From Geothrix rubra (GTDB lineage: Bacteria; Acidobacteriota; Holophagae; Holophagales; Holophagaceae), in assembly GCF_030268065.1 (NCBI RefSeq), contig NZ_BSDD01000004.1, positions 248,001-312,000 of the forward strand: a DNA stretch of 64,000 bases, written 5' to 3'. The notes under the pieces are model-generated. The model did no database searches. It was not told the DNA's origin and worked only from the letters and a program-made list of their open reading frames with translations. Positions 1-9,255 of the stretch are shown piece by piece (position 1 is the first letter of the stretch; every line of letters starts with the position of its first letter). Both the position numbers and the translations under genes were made by a program.

Positions 1-117
1 CGACTGAACCCTTCCCTTTTCCCGTCCTTCCGCTAGACTGGGGGACTCCCCATTCCGGGGACCATCGAGCCATGTCCGCCTGAACCAAGGCTTGGGACCG
101 CTGGCCCAGGAGCCCAC

Positions 118-474
118 ATGAGCCACATCATCGACCGTCTGGAAGCGGGCCTGCAGCGCTCGGACCTTCCCCGCATCACCCCCGGCGACACCGTCAAGGT
201 GCACGTGAAGGTGAAGGAAGGCGAGAAGGAGCGCATCCAGCTCTTCCAGGGCATCGTCATCGGCATCCGCGGCGGCGGCATGCGCACCTCCTTCACCGTC
301 CGCAAGATCGCGAGCGGCGTGGGCGTGGAGCGCATCTTCCCCCTGCACAGCCCCACCATCGACAAGCTGGAAGTGGTCCGCCACGGCCAGGTCCGCCGCG
401 CCAAGCTCTACTTCCTCCGGGAGAAGCTGGGCAAGGCCGGTCGCCTCAAGGAGCGCCGCGAGAACGCGGAGTAG
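118..474 (+). CDS. rplS: 50S ribosomal protein L19
   Basis: A 118-residue protein of normal L19 length. L19 sits at the 30S-50S interface of the ribosome. The motifs [22 protein letters not shown] and [13 protein letters not shown], followed by a basic C-terminal tail, are characteristic. ATG 118 is preceded by an AGGAG-like site (108-112). In many bacteria rplS closes the rpsP-rimM-trmD operon, whose members would lie left of the window; bases 1-117 hold no complete gene. A strong hairpin follows the stop. Confidence 0.97.
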   Translation: MSHIIDRLEAGLQRSDLPRITPGDTVKVHVKVKEGEKERIQLFQGIVIGIRGGGMRTSFTVRKIASGVGVERIFPLHSPTIDKLEVVRHGQVRRAKLYFLREKLGKAGRLKERRENAE

Positions 475-488
475 GCCTTTCCGCCTCC

Positions 489-519
489 GAAGCAGGGCGC
501 CCGGTGGGCGCCCTGCTTC
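489..519 (+). terminator. Rho-independent-like terminator after rplS
   Basis: Perfect 14-bp inverted repeat (GAAGCAGGGCGCCC and its complement) around a GGT loop, 15 bases after the rplS stop. Only a weak T-run (TGT) follows, as is common in very GC-rich genomes. Confidence 0.7.
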
Positions 520-538
520 TGTACGGGCCCCATGCCGT

Positions 539-567
539 GTTGCAACGCGCAACTTAACTCGCAGTTA
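539..567 (+). promoter_or_regulatory. Pair of short dyads upstream of the barrel gene
   Basis: Two small inverted repeats lie side by side: GTTGC-5-GCAAC at 539-553 and TAACT-CGC-AGTTA at 555-567. They fall in the 180-bp non-coding gap before the barrel gene at 699 and are less GC-rich than the surroundings, so an operator or promoter region is plausible. No regulator can be named. Confidence 0.3.
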
Positions 568-698
568 GACAGCCAGATGGGAGCCAGAGGAAACCCGGTT
601 CCATGACATTTCCGCGACACCCGATCCGCACGGTGCGGCAGAATCGGTCCCGGCGCGAAAGATCCGCGCACTGCGGATCGGTGCCCATCGGAGGATGC

Positions 699-1241
699 AT
701 GCAGAGCCTTTCCCGCTTCGCCCTGGCCAGCCTGGCCGTCGCCGCCCTGGCGGCCCCCCTGAAGGCCGAGGAACCCCGTTTCGGCGTGCAGGGCATGGTG
801 AACGCCCCCCTGGGCGACCTGAAGGATTTCGTCGACAGCAAGCCCGGCCTCGGCGTGGGCGTCCACGGCACCTTCGACCTCGGCGCCGGCAACATGATCC
901 GCCCCCGCCTGGACTTCAACTACTTCCCCGAGGCCACGCTGTCGGGCATCAAGAACAACGCCACCAACTTCGGCCTCGGCGCGGACTACCTCTTCTTCAT
1001 CGCCGGCAAGCCCGAGGGCTTCTACCTCACGGGCGGCCTCTCCGCCGTGCGCTGGTCCTTCTCCTCGGAGGCCCCGGGCTACGGCAAGATCAGCACGGAC
1101 ACCACCAAGCTGGGCGTCGCCGTCGGCGCCGGGTACCAGTGGAACGCCACCGTGGGCACCGAGCTCCGCTACACCTACAGCAAGATCGACTCGAACTTCA
1201 ACGCCGACGCCCTCCAGGCCGGCGTGACGATTCGATTCTAG
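699..1241 (+). CDS. Outer membrane beta-barrel protein
   Basis: A 180-residue precursor. ATG 699 was chosen because GGAGG lies at 690-694 and the N-terminus then forms a clean signal peptide (MQSLSRFALASLAVAALAAP, cleavage near LKA|EEP). An ORF open from 603 would add 32 arginine-rich residues. The mature part alternates Gly/aromatic strands and ends in TIRF, a terminal Phe typical of BAM-recognised barrels. It resembles small OmpW/Opa-like barrels only in general pattern; no ligand can be assigned. Confidence 0.8.
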   Translation: MQSLSRFALASLAVAALAAPLKAEEPRFGVQGMVNAPLGDLKDFVDSKPGLGVGVHGTFDLGAGNMIRPRLDFNYFPEATLSGIKNNATNFGLGADYLFFIAGKPEGFYLTGGLSAVRWSFSSEAPGYGKISTDTTKLGVAVGAGYQWNATVGTELRYTYSKIDSNFNADALQAGVTIRF

Positions 1242-1258
1242 ACAGTCCCTCGTCTATG

Positions 1259-1282
1259 CTCGGGCCCCTCGCGGGGCCCGAG
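1259..1282. terminator. Bidirectional terminator hairpin
   Basis: Perfect 10-bp stem CTCGGGCCCC with loop TCGC, between the convergent barrel gene and the UbiD-family gene. The position suits termination from both sides. Confidence 0.6.
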
Positions 1283-1285
1283 TTG

Positions 1286-2755
1286 CTAAAGGCCGTAGTC
1301 CTTCCACCGCCGGTCGACGCGCGCCAGGATCTCCTCCGGGAAGACCAGGTCTCGCGGCCACTCGCGGGGGAAGCCGTCGAAGGGCCGGTTCTTGCGGGTG
1401 GCGTCGATGCCCACCTTCGAGCCGAAGGCGAAGCGGTCGGAGCTGTGGTCCAGGACGTCCAGGGGCCCTTCCGTGAAGAGCAGGTCGCGCTTCGGATCCA
1501 CGTTGCTCGTGAGGCGGAAGAGCACCTCCGTGAGGTCGTGGGGGTCGATGTCCTCGTCCACCACCACGATGCCCTTGGTGAACATGATCTGGCCCGTGCC
1601 CCAGATGGCGTTCATGACCTTCTGGGGGTGGCCCGGGTATTCCTTCCTCATGGAGAGGATCACCAGGTTGTGGAAGGCCCCGGCGGCGGGCAGGTGCATG
1701 TCCCGGATCTCCGGCAGCACCAGGCGCAGGAGGGGCAGGAAGATGCGCTCCGTGGCCAGGCCCAGGTAGGCGTCCTCCTGGGGCGGGCGGCCCACGATGG
1801 TGGCGGGGAACACGGGATTCCGCCGCATCGTGAGGGCCTCGACGTGCAGCACCGGGTAGTCGTCGGCCAGGGAGTAGTAGCCCGTGTGGTCCCCGAACGG
1901 CCCCTCGCGCCGAAGCTCGCCGGGATTCACGTAGCCCTCGATGACGATCTCGGAATCCGCGGGCACCTCCAGGTCGTTCGTCACGCAGGGCACCATCTCG
2001 ATGCCCTCGCCCCGCAGGAAGCCCGCGAACATCACCTCGCTGAGGAAGGGCGGCAGGGGCGCCGTGGCGGCGTAGGTCAGCGCCGGATCCCCGCCGAAGC
2101 TCACGGCCACGGGCATGCGCTCGTCCCGCCCGTAGCCGTGGCGGTTCCGGGCGCCGTCGTGGTGGAGCTGGGTGTGGAAACCCAGCGTCCGGTCGTCGAA
2201 GACCTGCAGGCGGTAGAGGCCGGTGTTCCGGTGGCCGGTCTGCTTGTTCCGCGTGTGGCTCAGGCCCAGGGTGATGAAGGGGCCGCCGTCCTCGGGCCAG
2301 GTGGTGAGCACGGGCAGGTCGGAGAGCCGCACCTGGTCGCCCTTCAGCACCACCTCCTGGCAGATCCCCTTCCGCACGGTCTTCGGCATCCAGTTGGAGA
2401 CCTCGGCCAGCACAGGCAGCTTGGCCAGCTTCTCGAAGAAGCCCGTGCCGGGCTTGGGCATGGCCTCCTGCACCAGCTTCTCGATGCGGTCGGCGACGGC
2501 GTCCAGGCCCCGGGGTTCCCGGTCCACCCCCAGGGCCATCTGCATGCGCCGGAGGCTGCCGAAGGCGTTCATGGCCACGGGCATGGTTTTCCCGAGGGGC
2601 TTCTCGAAGAGGAGGGCCTTCCCGCCCCCGGGCTGCTTGGACACCCGGTCCGCGATGGCCCCCATCTCCAGCACGGGATCCACCTCCGGGGCCACGCGGG
2701 CCAGTTCGCCCGCGGCCTCGAGCTGCTTGAGGAAGGTCTGGAAGTCGCGGCCCAT
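1286..2755 (-). CDS. UbiD-family prenylated-FMN decarboxylase
   Basis: A 489-residue protein, close to the usual length of UbiD. Members use prenylated FMN to decarboxylate aromatic or unsaturated acids; in bacteria lacking ubiquinone they often act in menaquinone synthesis (MqnL-type). Recognisable blocks are AMNAFGSLRRMQMALG near residue 55 and the C-terminal stretch with DIDPHDLTEVLFRLTSNVDP and FAFGSKVGIDATRK. The start is ATG 2755, with GGAGG and GGAG upstream. The frame stays open to 3016, but that extension crosses the TonB gene and lacks family similarity. No UbiX-like partner is nearby, so the substrate is open. Confidence 0.88.
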   Translation of the reverse strand: MGRDFQTFLKQLEAAGELARVAPEVDPVLEMGAIADRVSKQPGGGKALLFEKPLGKTMPVAMNAFGSLRRMQMALGVDREPRGLDAVADRIEKLVQEAMPKPGTGFFEKLAKLPVLAEVSNWMPKTVRKGICQEVVLKGDQVRLSDLPVLTTWPEDGGPFITLGLSHTRNKQTGHRNTGLYRLQVFDDRTLGFHTQLHHDGARNRHGYGRDERMPVAVSFGGDPALTYAATAPLPPFLSEVMFAGFLRGEGIEMVPCVTNDLEVPADSEIVIEGYVNPGELRREGPFGDHTGYYSLADDYPVLHVEALTMRRNPVFPATIVGRPPQEDAYLGLATERIFLPLLRLVLPEIRDMHLPAAGAFHNLVILSMRKEYPGHPQKVMNAIWGTGQIMFTKGIVVVDEDIDPHDLTEVLFRLTSNVDPKRDLLFTEGPLDVLDHSSDRFAFGSKVGIDATRKNRPFDGFPREWPRDLVFPEEILARVDRRWKDYGL

Positions 2756-2861
2756 GGATGCTCCGGCCTCCATCTTCCCAAAAGGCCGGGGAGCCACGGC
2801 CAAAATTCCTGTCCGGGCCGCCCCGGCCGATAGGTCCTCCACCTCACTCTGGAGATCTGCC

Positions 2862-4976
2862 CTGGCCACCCGGTACCTCCCCCTGCCGTTCCTGCTGACC
2901 GTGGCCGCGGTGGCCCCGGCCCAGGAGGTCGACGGCCGGAACCTCCTGGCCCTGCTGCGGACGCCCGTGGTCTCCGCGTCCCGGTCGAAGGAGCAGCTCT
3001 CCGAGGCCCCGGCCACGATGATCGTGCTCAGCCGGTCCGACCTGGAGGAGCGGGGCTACACCGAGCTGTCCCAGCTCCTCGACGACCTGCCGGGCATGGA
3101 CCTCAGCCGCTCCTACGGGGCCAACTACGTCAAGGACTACTGGCGGGGCTACCGCAACGACATCGGGGACCCCTTCCTGGTGATGGTGGACGGCCAGGCC
3201 CTCAACCACCTCTGGTACGGCACCGCCGACACGCCCCTGGTCACCTACCCGCTCGCGGCCATCGAGCGGGTGGAGGTGGTCTACGGGCCGGCCTCCTCGG
3301 TCTACGGGGCCAACGCCTTCATGGGGGTCATCAACCTCATCACCCGGAAGGCCCCCGCCGAGGACGGGGCCTCCGTCCGCGGCCGCCTCACCGCCGGCAG
3401 CTTCGGCGCCCGCATCGTCGATGCCCAGGCCGCGGCGCGCTGGGGACGGGCCACCCTGACCCTCGCCCTCCGCGGGGACGACGGCCACCTGGACACCGGC
3501 TCCGCGGACCGGTACGAGTTCACGAATGCCCGCTACTTCGAGGATCCCCACATCTGGGGGGGCTTCCAGGGCCGGCCGGACTCCGAACACCGGAACCGGG
3601 CCGTGGACCTCCGGCTGGGCCTCGGCCAGACCGAGTTCGGGTTCCAGAGCCTCCTGATCCGCTCGGGCTACGGCTACACCTATCCCGGCGACCAGTCCCA
3701 GAGCCTGGGCACCTGGGCCCGTCCCGACACCGCCTTCTTCGTCCGCCACACGGAGGACTGGACCCCCGCCATCAGGGCCACCTCCCTGGCCCGCTACCGC
3801 CGCAGCGACCTCGCCAACGACAGCTACGACGTGGAGTCCGCCTACGCCCAGACCGGCCAGCCCTCCGCGCCCGGCTGGCGGCTCACCAGCTACCAGAGCC
3901 TCAACAGCAGCCTCTCCTTCGGCCAGGACGTCGAGATCCAGGCGAAGGACTGGCTGGCCCTGAACCTGGGCCTGAGCTTCGAATCCCGGACCCTGCAGAA
4001 GGCCTACCTCTACGGCGCCGACGCCACGCGGCAGGACCCGCCGGCCGGCCGCCTCTCCGACCCCAACCACTTCAGCGTGGAGAACCGGGGGATCTACGCC
4101 CAGGCCCGGGTCCGCCTCAGTGCCGCCCACCAGCTGAACCTCGGCCTCCGGACGGACCACAACGGCATCTACGGCGGCGCCACCACCCTGCGGGGCGGCT
4201 ACGTGGGTACCTTCGGGGCCTGGGGCCTCAAGGCCCTCTACGGCCAGGCCTACCAGGAGCCCACCGCCCGGCAGCTCTACGGCGCCACCATCGGCACCGG
4301 GGCCAACCCCGACCTGGACCCCGAGCGCTCTCACACCGCCGAGCTGAGCCTCGCCTACACGGACCCGGTCTATGCCGTGAGCCTGGACGCCTACCAGGTG
4401 CGGAACACGGGGAAGATCCAGCTGGTCAACGGCCTCGTCGCCAATTCGGGCGACCAGGACGTGACCGGCGCGGACCTCGGCTTCCAATGGCTCCTGCCGG
4501 TCTACACGGTCCGCCAGTGGAAGGTCTGGGGGTGGTACAGCCGGATCTTCCGGGCGGAGGACCGGAACCGCCCCGGGGGCCCGGCCTCCGCCCGCAGCGG
4601 GGACCTGGCCGACCACAAGGTCTACCTGGGCAGCACCGTGGTCCTGGATGCCCGGTTCAGCGGCTCCCTCCTGGCCCGGTACGAGGGGCGCCGGCCCACG
4701 GTGGCCACCAATCCCGTGGGGGAGGTCCCGGGCTACCTCACCGTGGACCTGGCCCTCCAGGCCCGGGACCTGCCCGCCCGCGGGTTCGGGCTGGCCCTCC
4801 GGGTGGCGAACCTCCTGGACCGGGCGTACGACCACCCGGGCCTCCGGGACGCCGGGGCCGGCACGACCCCGGGCACCTGGGACGGCACCGCCTACACGGG
4901 GAGCCGGAGCTACTACAACTCGCTGCTCCCCCAGCCGGGACGGTCCATCCAGCTGAGCCTGACCGTCGCCTTCTGA
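2862..4976 (+). CDS. TonB-dependent outer membrane receptor
   Basis: About 704 residues. A plug domain begins near residue 30 (TPVVSASRSKEQLSEAPAT, VMVDGQALNHLWYG, VEVVYGPASSVYGANAFMGV) and is followed by a 22-strand-type barrel ending in SIQLSLTVAF with terminal Phe. This is the BtuB/FecA-type layout for energised uptake of cobalamin, siderophores or similar. No ATG, GTG or TTG fits the start: CTG 2862 has GGAG 7 bases upstream and opens a good signal peptide (MATRYLPLPFLLTVAAVAPAQ). It diverges from the UbiD gene, with about 105 bp between them. The substrate is not apparent. Confidence 0.85.
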   Translation: MATRYLPLPFLLTVAAVAPAQEVDGRNLLALLRTPVVSASRSKEQLSEAPATMIVLSRSDLEERGYTELSQLLDDLPGMDLSRSYGANYVKDYWRGYRNDIGDPFLVMVDGQALNHLWYGTADTPLVTYPLAAIERVEVVYGPASSVYGANAFMGVINLITRKAPAEDGASVRGRLTAGSFGARIVDAQAAARWGRATLTLALRGDDGHLDTGSADRYEFTNARYFEDPHIWGGFQGRPDSEHRNRAVDLRLGLGQTEFGFQSLLIRSGYGYTYPGDQSQSLGTWARPDTAFFVRHTEDWTPAIRATSLARYRRSDLANDSYDVESAYAQTGQPSAPGWRLTSYQSLNSSLSFGQDVEIQAKDWLALNLGLSFESRTLQKAYLYGADATRQDPPAGRLSDPNHFSVENRGIYAQARVRLSAAHQLNLGLRTDHNGIYGGATTLRGGYVGTFGAWGLKALYGQAYQEPTARQLYGATIGTGANPDLDPERSHTAELSLAYTDPVYAVSLDAYQVRNTGKIQLVNGLVANSGDQDVTGADLGFQWLLPVYTVRQWKVWGWYSRIFRAEDRNRPGGPASARSGDLADHKVYLGSTVVLDARFSGSLLARYEGRRPTVATNPVGEVPGYLTVDLALQARDLPARGFGLALRVANLLDRAYDHPGLRDAGAGTTPGTWDGTAYTGSRSYYNSLLPQPGRSIQLSLTVAF

Positions 4977-4996
4977 GTGGGGATCGAGATTTAGCC

Positions 4997-5025
4997 TTGA
5001 CCCTCAAGGGATTTCCCGCGATTCT
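4997..5025 (+). promoter_or_regulatory. Possible sigma-70 promoter for rplU
   Basis: TTGACC at 4997-5002 and GATTCT at 5020-5025 are 17 bp apart, about 80 bp before rplU. The -35 match is good and the -10 match is weak. Confidence 0.3.
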
Positions 5026-5104
5026 GATGGGCCTTGCCCTGGCTGCGGGCACCCAAGCGCCTCCGACCGAGTGCCGCCCGCACGCCCCAACCGAAGAGGT
5101 TTCC

Positions 5105-5416
5105 ATGTACGCAATCATCCAGACCGGCGGGAAGCAGTACCGCGTCGCCGAGGGGGACATCCTCCGCGTGGAGCTCCTGGAGAAGGAGCCCAAGCAGGCC
5201 GTCACCTTCGAGCAGGTCCTGCTCATCGACAACAACGGGGACCTGAAGGTGGGCCAGCCCACCGTGAAGGGCGCCAAGGTGGAGGCCGAGGTCATCACCC
5301 ACGACCGCTCCAAGAAGGTGATCATCTTCAAGAAGAAGCGCACCACCACCTACCAGCGCACCCAGGGCCATCGCCAGGGCTACACGGAAGTGCGGATCAA
5401 GGCGATCAAGGGGTGA
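5105..5416 (+). CDS. rplU: 50S ribosomal protein L21
   Basis: 103 residues, normal for L21, which binds 23S rRNA. Starts MYAIIQTGGKQYRV and ends with the conserved GHRQGYTEVRI segment. ATG 5105 is preceded by GAAGAGG. The frame is open far upstream, but that part is not L21-like. It is the first gene of the widespread rplU-rpmA-obgE-nadD-rsfS order, which is intact here. Confidence 0.97.
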   Translation: MYAIIQTGGKQYRVAEGDILRVELLEKEPKQAVTFEQVLLIDNNGDLKVGQPTVKGAKVEAEVITHDRSKKVIIFKKKRTTTYQRTQGHRQGYTEVRIKAIKG

Positions 5417-5423
5417 TGCCCTC

Positions 5424-5462
5424 CGGGGGTTCCGCGCTGCGCGCACACCCCCGGAACCCCCG
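5424..5462. repeat. Inverted repeat between rplU and rpmA
   Basis: Perfect 11-bp arms (CGGGGGTTCCG and complement) around a 17-base loop containing GCGCTGCGCGC. Related sequence recurs after rpmA at 5805-5865, which suggests a small repeated element rather than a simple terminator. Confidence 0.55.
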
Positions 5463-5535
5463 ATGCTCACCCGGGTGAAACCCGCGTTCGCATCCTTCCC
5501 TGTCCACGACATCTGATTTCTGAAGAGGTGATTCC

Positions 5536-5796
5536 ATGGCTCACAAGAAAGGCGTCGGTTCCAGCCGCAACGGTCGCGATTCCCACTCCCAGCGCCTGGG
5601 CGTGAAGGAGTTCGGCGGCGAGGTCGTCCCCGGGGGCTCCATCCTCGTCCGCCAGCGCGGCACCAAGTTCAAGGCCGGCGTCAACGTCGGCATGGGCAAG
5701 GACCACACCCTGTTCGCCCTCATCGACGGCAAGGTGCGCTTCCAGGACAAGGGCCAGCACGGCCGCTTCATCCACATCGATCCCATCGAGGGGTGA
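5536..5796 (+). CDS. rpmA: 50S ribosomal protein L27
   Basis: 86 residues, normal length. The N-terminus [20 protein letters not shown] and the core [15 protein letters not shown] / [12 protein letters not shown] are diagnostic. L27 reaches towards the peptidyl-transferase centre. The start has GAAGAGGTG upstream. There is no Firmicutes-type N-terminal extension that would need cleavage. Confidence 0.97.
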   Translation: MAHKKGVGSSRNGRDSHSQRLGVKEFGGEVVPGGSILVRQRGTKFKAGVNVGMGKDHTLFALIDGKVRFQDKGQHGRFIHIDPIEG

Positions 5797-5804
5797 AGGT
5801 TGTC

Positions 5805-5904
5805 CGGGGGTTCTCCTTGCAGCGCATGCGCTTCAAGGATCTAAGGGCGCGCTGCGCACACCCCGATCTCCCTGCGCATAGGCCGGGCGTAGCCCGGCCT
5901 ATGC
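5805..5904. repeat. Compound hairpin region between rpmA and obgE
   Basis: Three structures lie in 100 bp. First, a diverged copy of the 5424-5462 element (CCGGGGGTTC ... GCGCTGCGCACACCCC). Second, nested inside it, TCCTTG-c-AGCGC-AT-GCGCT-t-CAAGGA. Third, at 5876-5904, a perfect 13-bp stem GCATAGGCCGGGC with a GTA loop. No reading frame was recognised here. The last hairpin could attenuate transcription before obgE. Confidence 0.55.
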
Positions 5905-5939
5905 TTATGCCCACCTGATCTCCCCAGCCAAAGGCCCGA

Positions 5940-6979
<1,040 letters not shown>

Positions 6980-6983
<4 letters not shown>

Positions 6984-7603
6984 CCAGCCGGCGCGTGGGC
7001 CTGCTGGGCGGGGCCTTCAACCCCCCCCATGACGGCCACCTGAAATTGGCGCGCCTCGCCCTGGAACACCTGGAGCTGGACGAGCTCCGCTTCATCCCCA
7101 CCGCCCTGTCCCCCCACAAGCCGGATCCCGGCGGCCCGGCGGGCCCCGTCCGCCTGCGCCTGCTGGAGCGCCTCCTGGAGGCGGCGGACGGTCCGTTCCG
7201 GATCGAGACGCTGGAGCTGGCCCGCGGGGGGCGGAGCTACACCGTGGACACCCTGGAGGACCTGGCCGCCCGCGAACCAGGGTCGGGCTGGATCCTCATC
7301 ATGGGCAGCGACCAGCTGCCGGGCCTGTCCCACTGGCACCGCGCCCCGCGCATCTTCCAGCTGGCCTCCGTGGCCATCTCGCCCCGCCCCGGCACCCGCC
7401 TCGACGACCTCGCCGTGCCGGGGCTCCGTCCCGCGGACCAGTGGTCCGGCCGGCCCGGCGAGCGGGTGTGGCTGCCGCCCACGGACCTCGACCTTGCGTC
7501 CACCGCGCTGAGGGGCCGCCTGGCCGCCGATCCCTCGGCGGATCCCGGGGGTCTCCCCCCCCAAGTTCTGGCTGCCATCCGTTCTGAAAACCTGTATCGT
7601 TAG
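6980..7603 (+). CDS. nadD: Nicotinate-nucleotide adenylyltransferase
   Basis: 207 residues. Transfers AMP from ATP to nicotinate mononucleotide in NAD synthesis. The nucleotidyltransferase motif GGAFNPPHDGH (residues 11-21), SPHK and MGSDQLPGLSHWHR are visible. The second ATP motif appears as LASTALRGRL instead of the usual ISSTxIR. GTG 6980 overlaps the obgE stop as GTGA; the longer frame upstream is obgE shadow. Confidence 0.93.
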
Positions 7604-7620
7604 CCTGCTCTGGAGCCCGC

Positions 7621-7992
7621 ATGTCCCTTGATTCCCGGCTCGCGGCGGTCGTCGACGCCGCCCGGTCCAAGAAAGCCTTCCGGATCCGCCTCCTGGACGT
7701 GACGGGCCTCGCCAGCTTCACCGACACCTTCGCCTTCATGAGCGGCACCAGCGACCGCCAGAACCGCGCCATCGCGGACGCCATCGAGGAGGCCCTGAAG
7801 CTGACGGGCGAGCGTCCCATCTCCAGCGAGGGCGCCTCGAACGGCACCTGGATCCTGCTGGACTACGGCAACCTGGTGATCCACGTCATGGACGAGGACA
7901 CCCGCCGGCACTACAACCTTGAAGGCCTCTGGAGCGCCGGGCGGGAGCTGGAACTGCCCGCCGAGGTCCATCCCGCCTCCGAATCGCGATAG
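7621..7992 (+). CDS. rsfS: Ribosomal silencing factor RsfS
   Basis: 123 residues of the RsfS/YbeB/Iojap family, which binds L14 and blocks subunit joining when nutrients are low. Conserved features are the FRIRLLDVTGLASFTDTF region, SGTSDRQNRAIAD, and WILLDYGNLVIHVMDEDTRRHYNLEGLW. It lies 17 bp after nadD, the usual neighbour. Confidence 0.95.
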   Translation: MSLDSRLAAVVDAARSKKAFRIRLLDVTGLASFTDTFAFMSGTSDRQNRAIADAIEEALKLTGERPISSEGASNGTWILLDYGNLVIHVMDEDTRRHYNLEGLWSAGRELELPAEVHPASESR

Positions 7993-8004
7993 GAGAGTCC
8001 CTCC

Positions 8005-9255
8005 ATGCAGAATCACACGAACCCCTTCGAGGCGATGCAGGCGCGGCTCCGGGTGGCTTCGCAGCTCTACGGCCTGGACGACGCGCTCTTCAAGGTCTTC
8101 ATGGCCCCCAGCCGCTCGATGATCGTGAGCCTGCCGGTGCTCATGGACAACGGGCAGTGGGAGGTCTTCACGGGCTACCGGGTGCAGCACAACATCGCCC
8201 GCGGCCCCGCCAAGGGCGGCATCCGCTACGACATGAACGTCACCCTGGACGAGGTGAAGGCCCTCGCCGCGTGGATGACCTGGAAGTGCGCCGTGGTGGA
8301 CGTGCCCTTCGGCGGCGGCAAGGGCGGCATCGTGTGCGACCCCTCGCGCCTGAGCCTGGGCGAGAAGGAGCGGCTTACCCGCCGCTACATCGCCGAGATC
8401 ATGGACATCATCGGCCCCGACCGCGACGTGCCGGCCCCGGACATGGGCACGGACGCCCAGACCATGGCCTGGGTGCTGGATACCTATTCGATGCACGTGC
8501 GCCAGACCGAGAACGCCGTGGTGACCGGCAAGCCCCTGGGCCTGGGCGGCAGCCTCGGCCGGACCGAGGCCACGGGCCGCGGCATCCTCATCACCGCCCG
8601 GGAGGCCATGCAGCGCCTGGGCAAGCCCCTGGCCGGCGCCACGGTGGCCGTGCAGGGCTTCGGCAACGTGGGCAGCCAGGCCGCGCGCCTCCTGCACGAG
8701 GCCGGCGCCCGCGTGGTGGCCGTCAGCGACCTCCAGGGCGCCGTCAAGAACGACCGGGGCCTGGACATCCACGCCCTCCTCAAGCATGTGGCCGAGACCC
8801 GCACGGTGGCCGGCTTCAAGGGCGCCGAGCCCATGGACCCCGCCGCCCTGCTCACCCATGCGGTGGACATCCTCGTGCCCGCCGCCCTGGAGAACCAGAT
8901 CACCGAATCCAACGCCGCCCAGGTGCGGGCCAAGGTCATCGTGGAGGGCGCCAACGGCCCCACCACGCCCGAGGCGGATCCCATCCTGCTGGAGCACGGC
9001 GTCCTCGTGGTGCCCGACATCCTGGCGAACGTCGGCGGCGTGACCGTCAGCTACTTCGAGTGGGTGCAGAACCGCCAGGGCTTCTACTGGCGGGAGCGCG
9101 AGGTCAACGAGCGCCTGGTGGACTACATGACCCACGCATTCCAGGCCACCTTCGCCACCACGGACAAGTACAAGACCAACCCCCGCATCGGCGCCTACAT
9201 CCTGGCCCTCGACCGGGTGGCCCAGGCCATGAAGTACCGCGGCTTCTACGCATGA
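8005..9255 (+). CDS. Glu/Leu/Phe/Val-family dehydrogenase, probably glutamate dehydrogenase
   Basis: 416 residues, the length of hexameric GDH. The N-terminal substrate domain has the ARGPAKGGIRYDMNVTLDEV block and the catalytic-lysine segment PFGGGKGGIVCDP. The Rossmann domain has VAVQGFGNVGSQAARLL. NAD(P)-dependent deamination of glutamate is most likely; leucine dehydrogenases are shorter. A ribosome site (AGGAGAG) precedes ATG 8005. The stop overlaps the next gene (ATGA), so the two are translated together. Confidence 0.92.
   Translation: MQNHTNPFEAMQARLRVASQLYGLDDALFKVFMAPSRSMIVSLPVLMDNGQWEVFTGYRVQHNIARGPAKGGIRYDMNVTLDEVKALAAWMTWKCAVVDVPFGGGKGGIVCDPSRLSLGEKERLTRRYIAEIMDIIGPDRDVPAPDMGTDAQTMAWVLDTYSMHVRQTENAVVTGKPLGLGGSLGRTEATGRGILITAREAMQRLGKPLAGATVAVQGFGNVGSQAARLLHEAGARVVAVSDLQGAVKNDRGLDIHALLKHVAETRTVAGFKGAEPMDPAALLTHAVDILVPAALENQITESNAAQVRAKVIVEGANGPTTPEADPILLEHGVLVVPDILANVGGVTVSYFEWVQNRQGFYWREREVNERLVDYMTHAFQATFATTDKYKTNPRIGAYILALDRVAQAMKYRGFYA

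Noticed and set aside
2756-3016. N-terminal extension of the UbiD-family protein
   Set aside because: The 87 extra residues are Arg/Ala-rich, overlap the TonB signal peptide on the other strand and lack family similarity; ATG 2755 has a good ribosome site.
2844-4835. 663-aa open frame on the minus strand opposite the TonB receptor
   Set aside because: Composition-driven shadow: it is Val/Gly/Ala/Pro-rich with no domain, while the plus-strand frame has clear plug and barrel motifs. Similar long shadows oppose gdh, the arg genes and lpdA.
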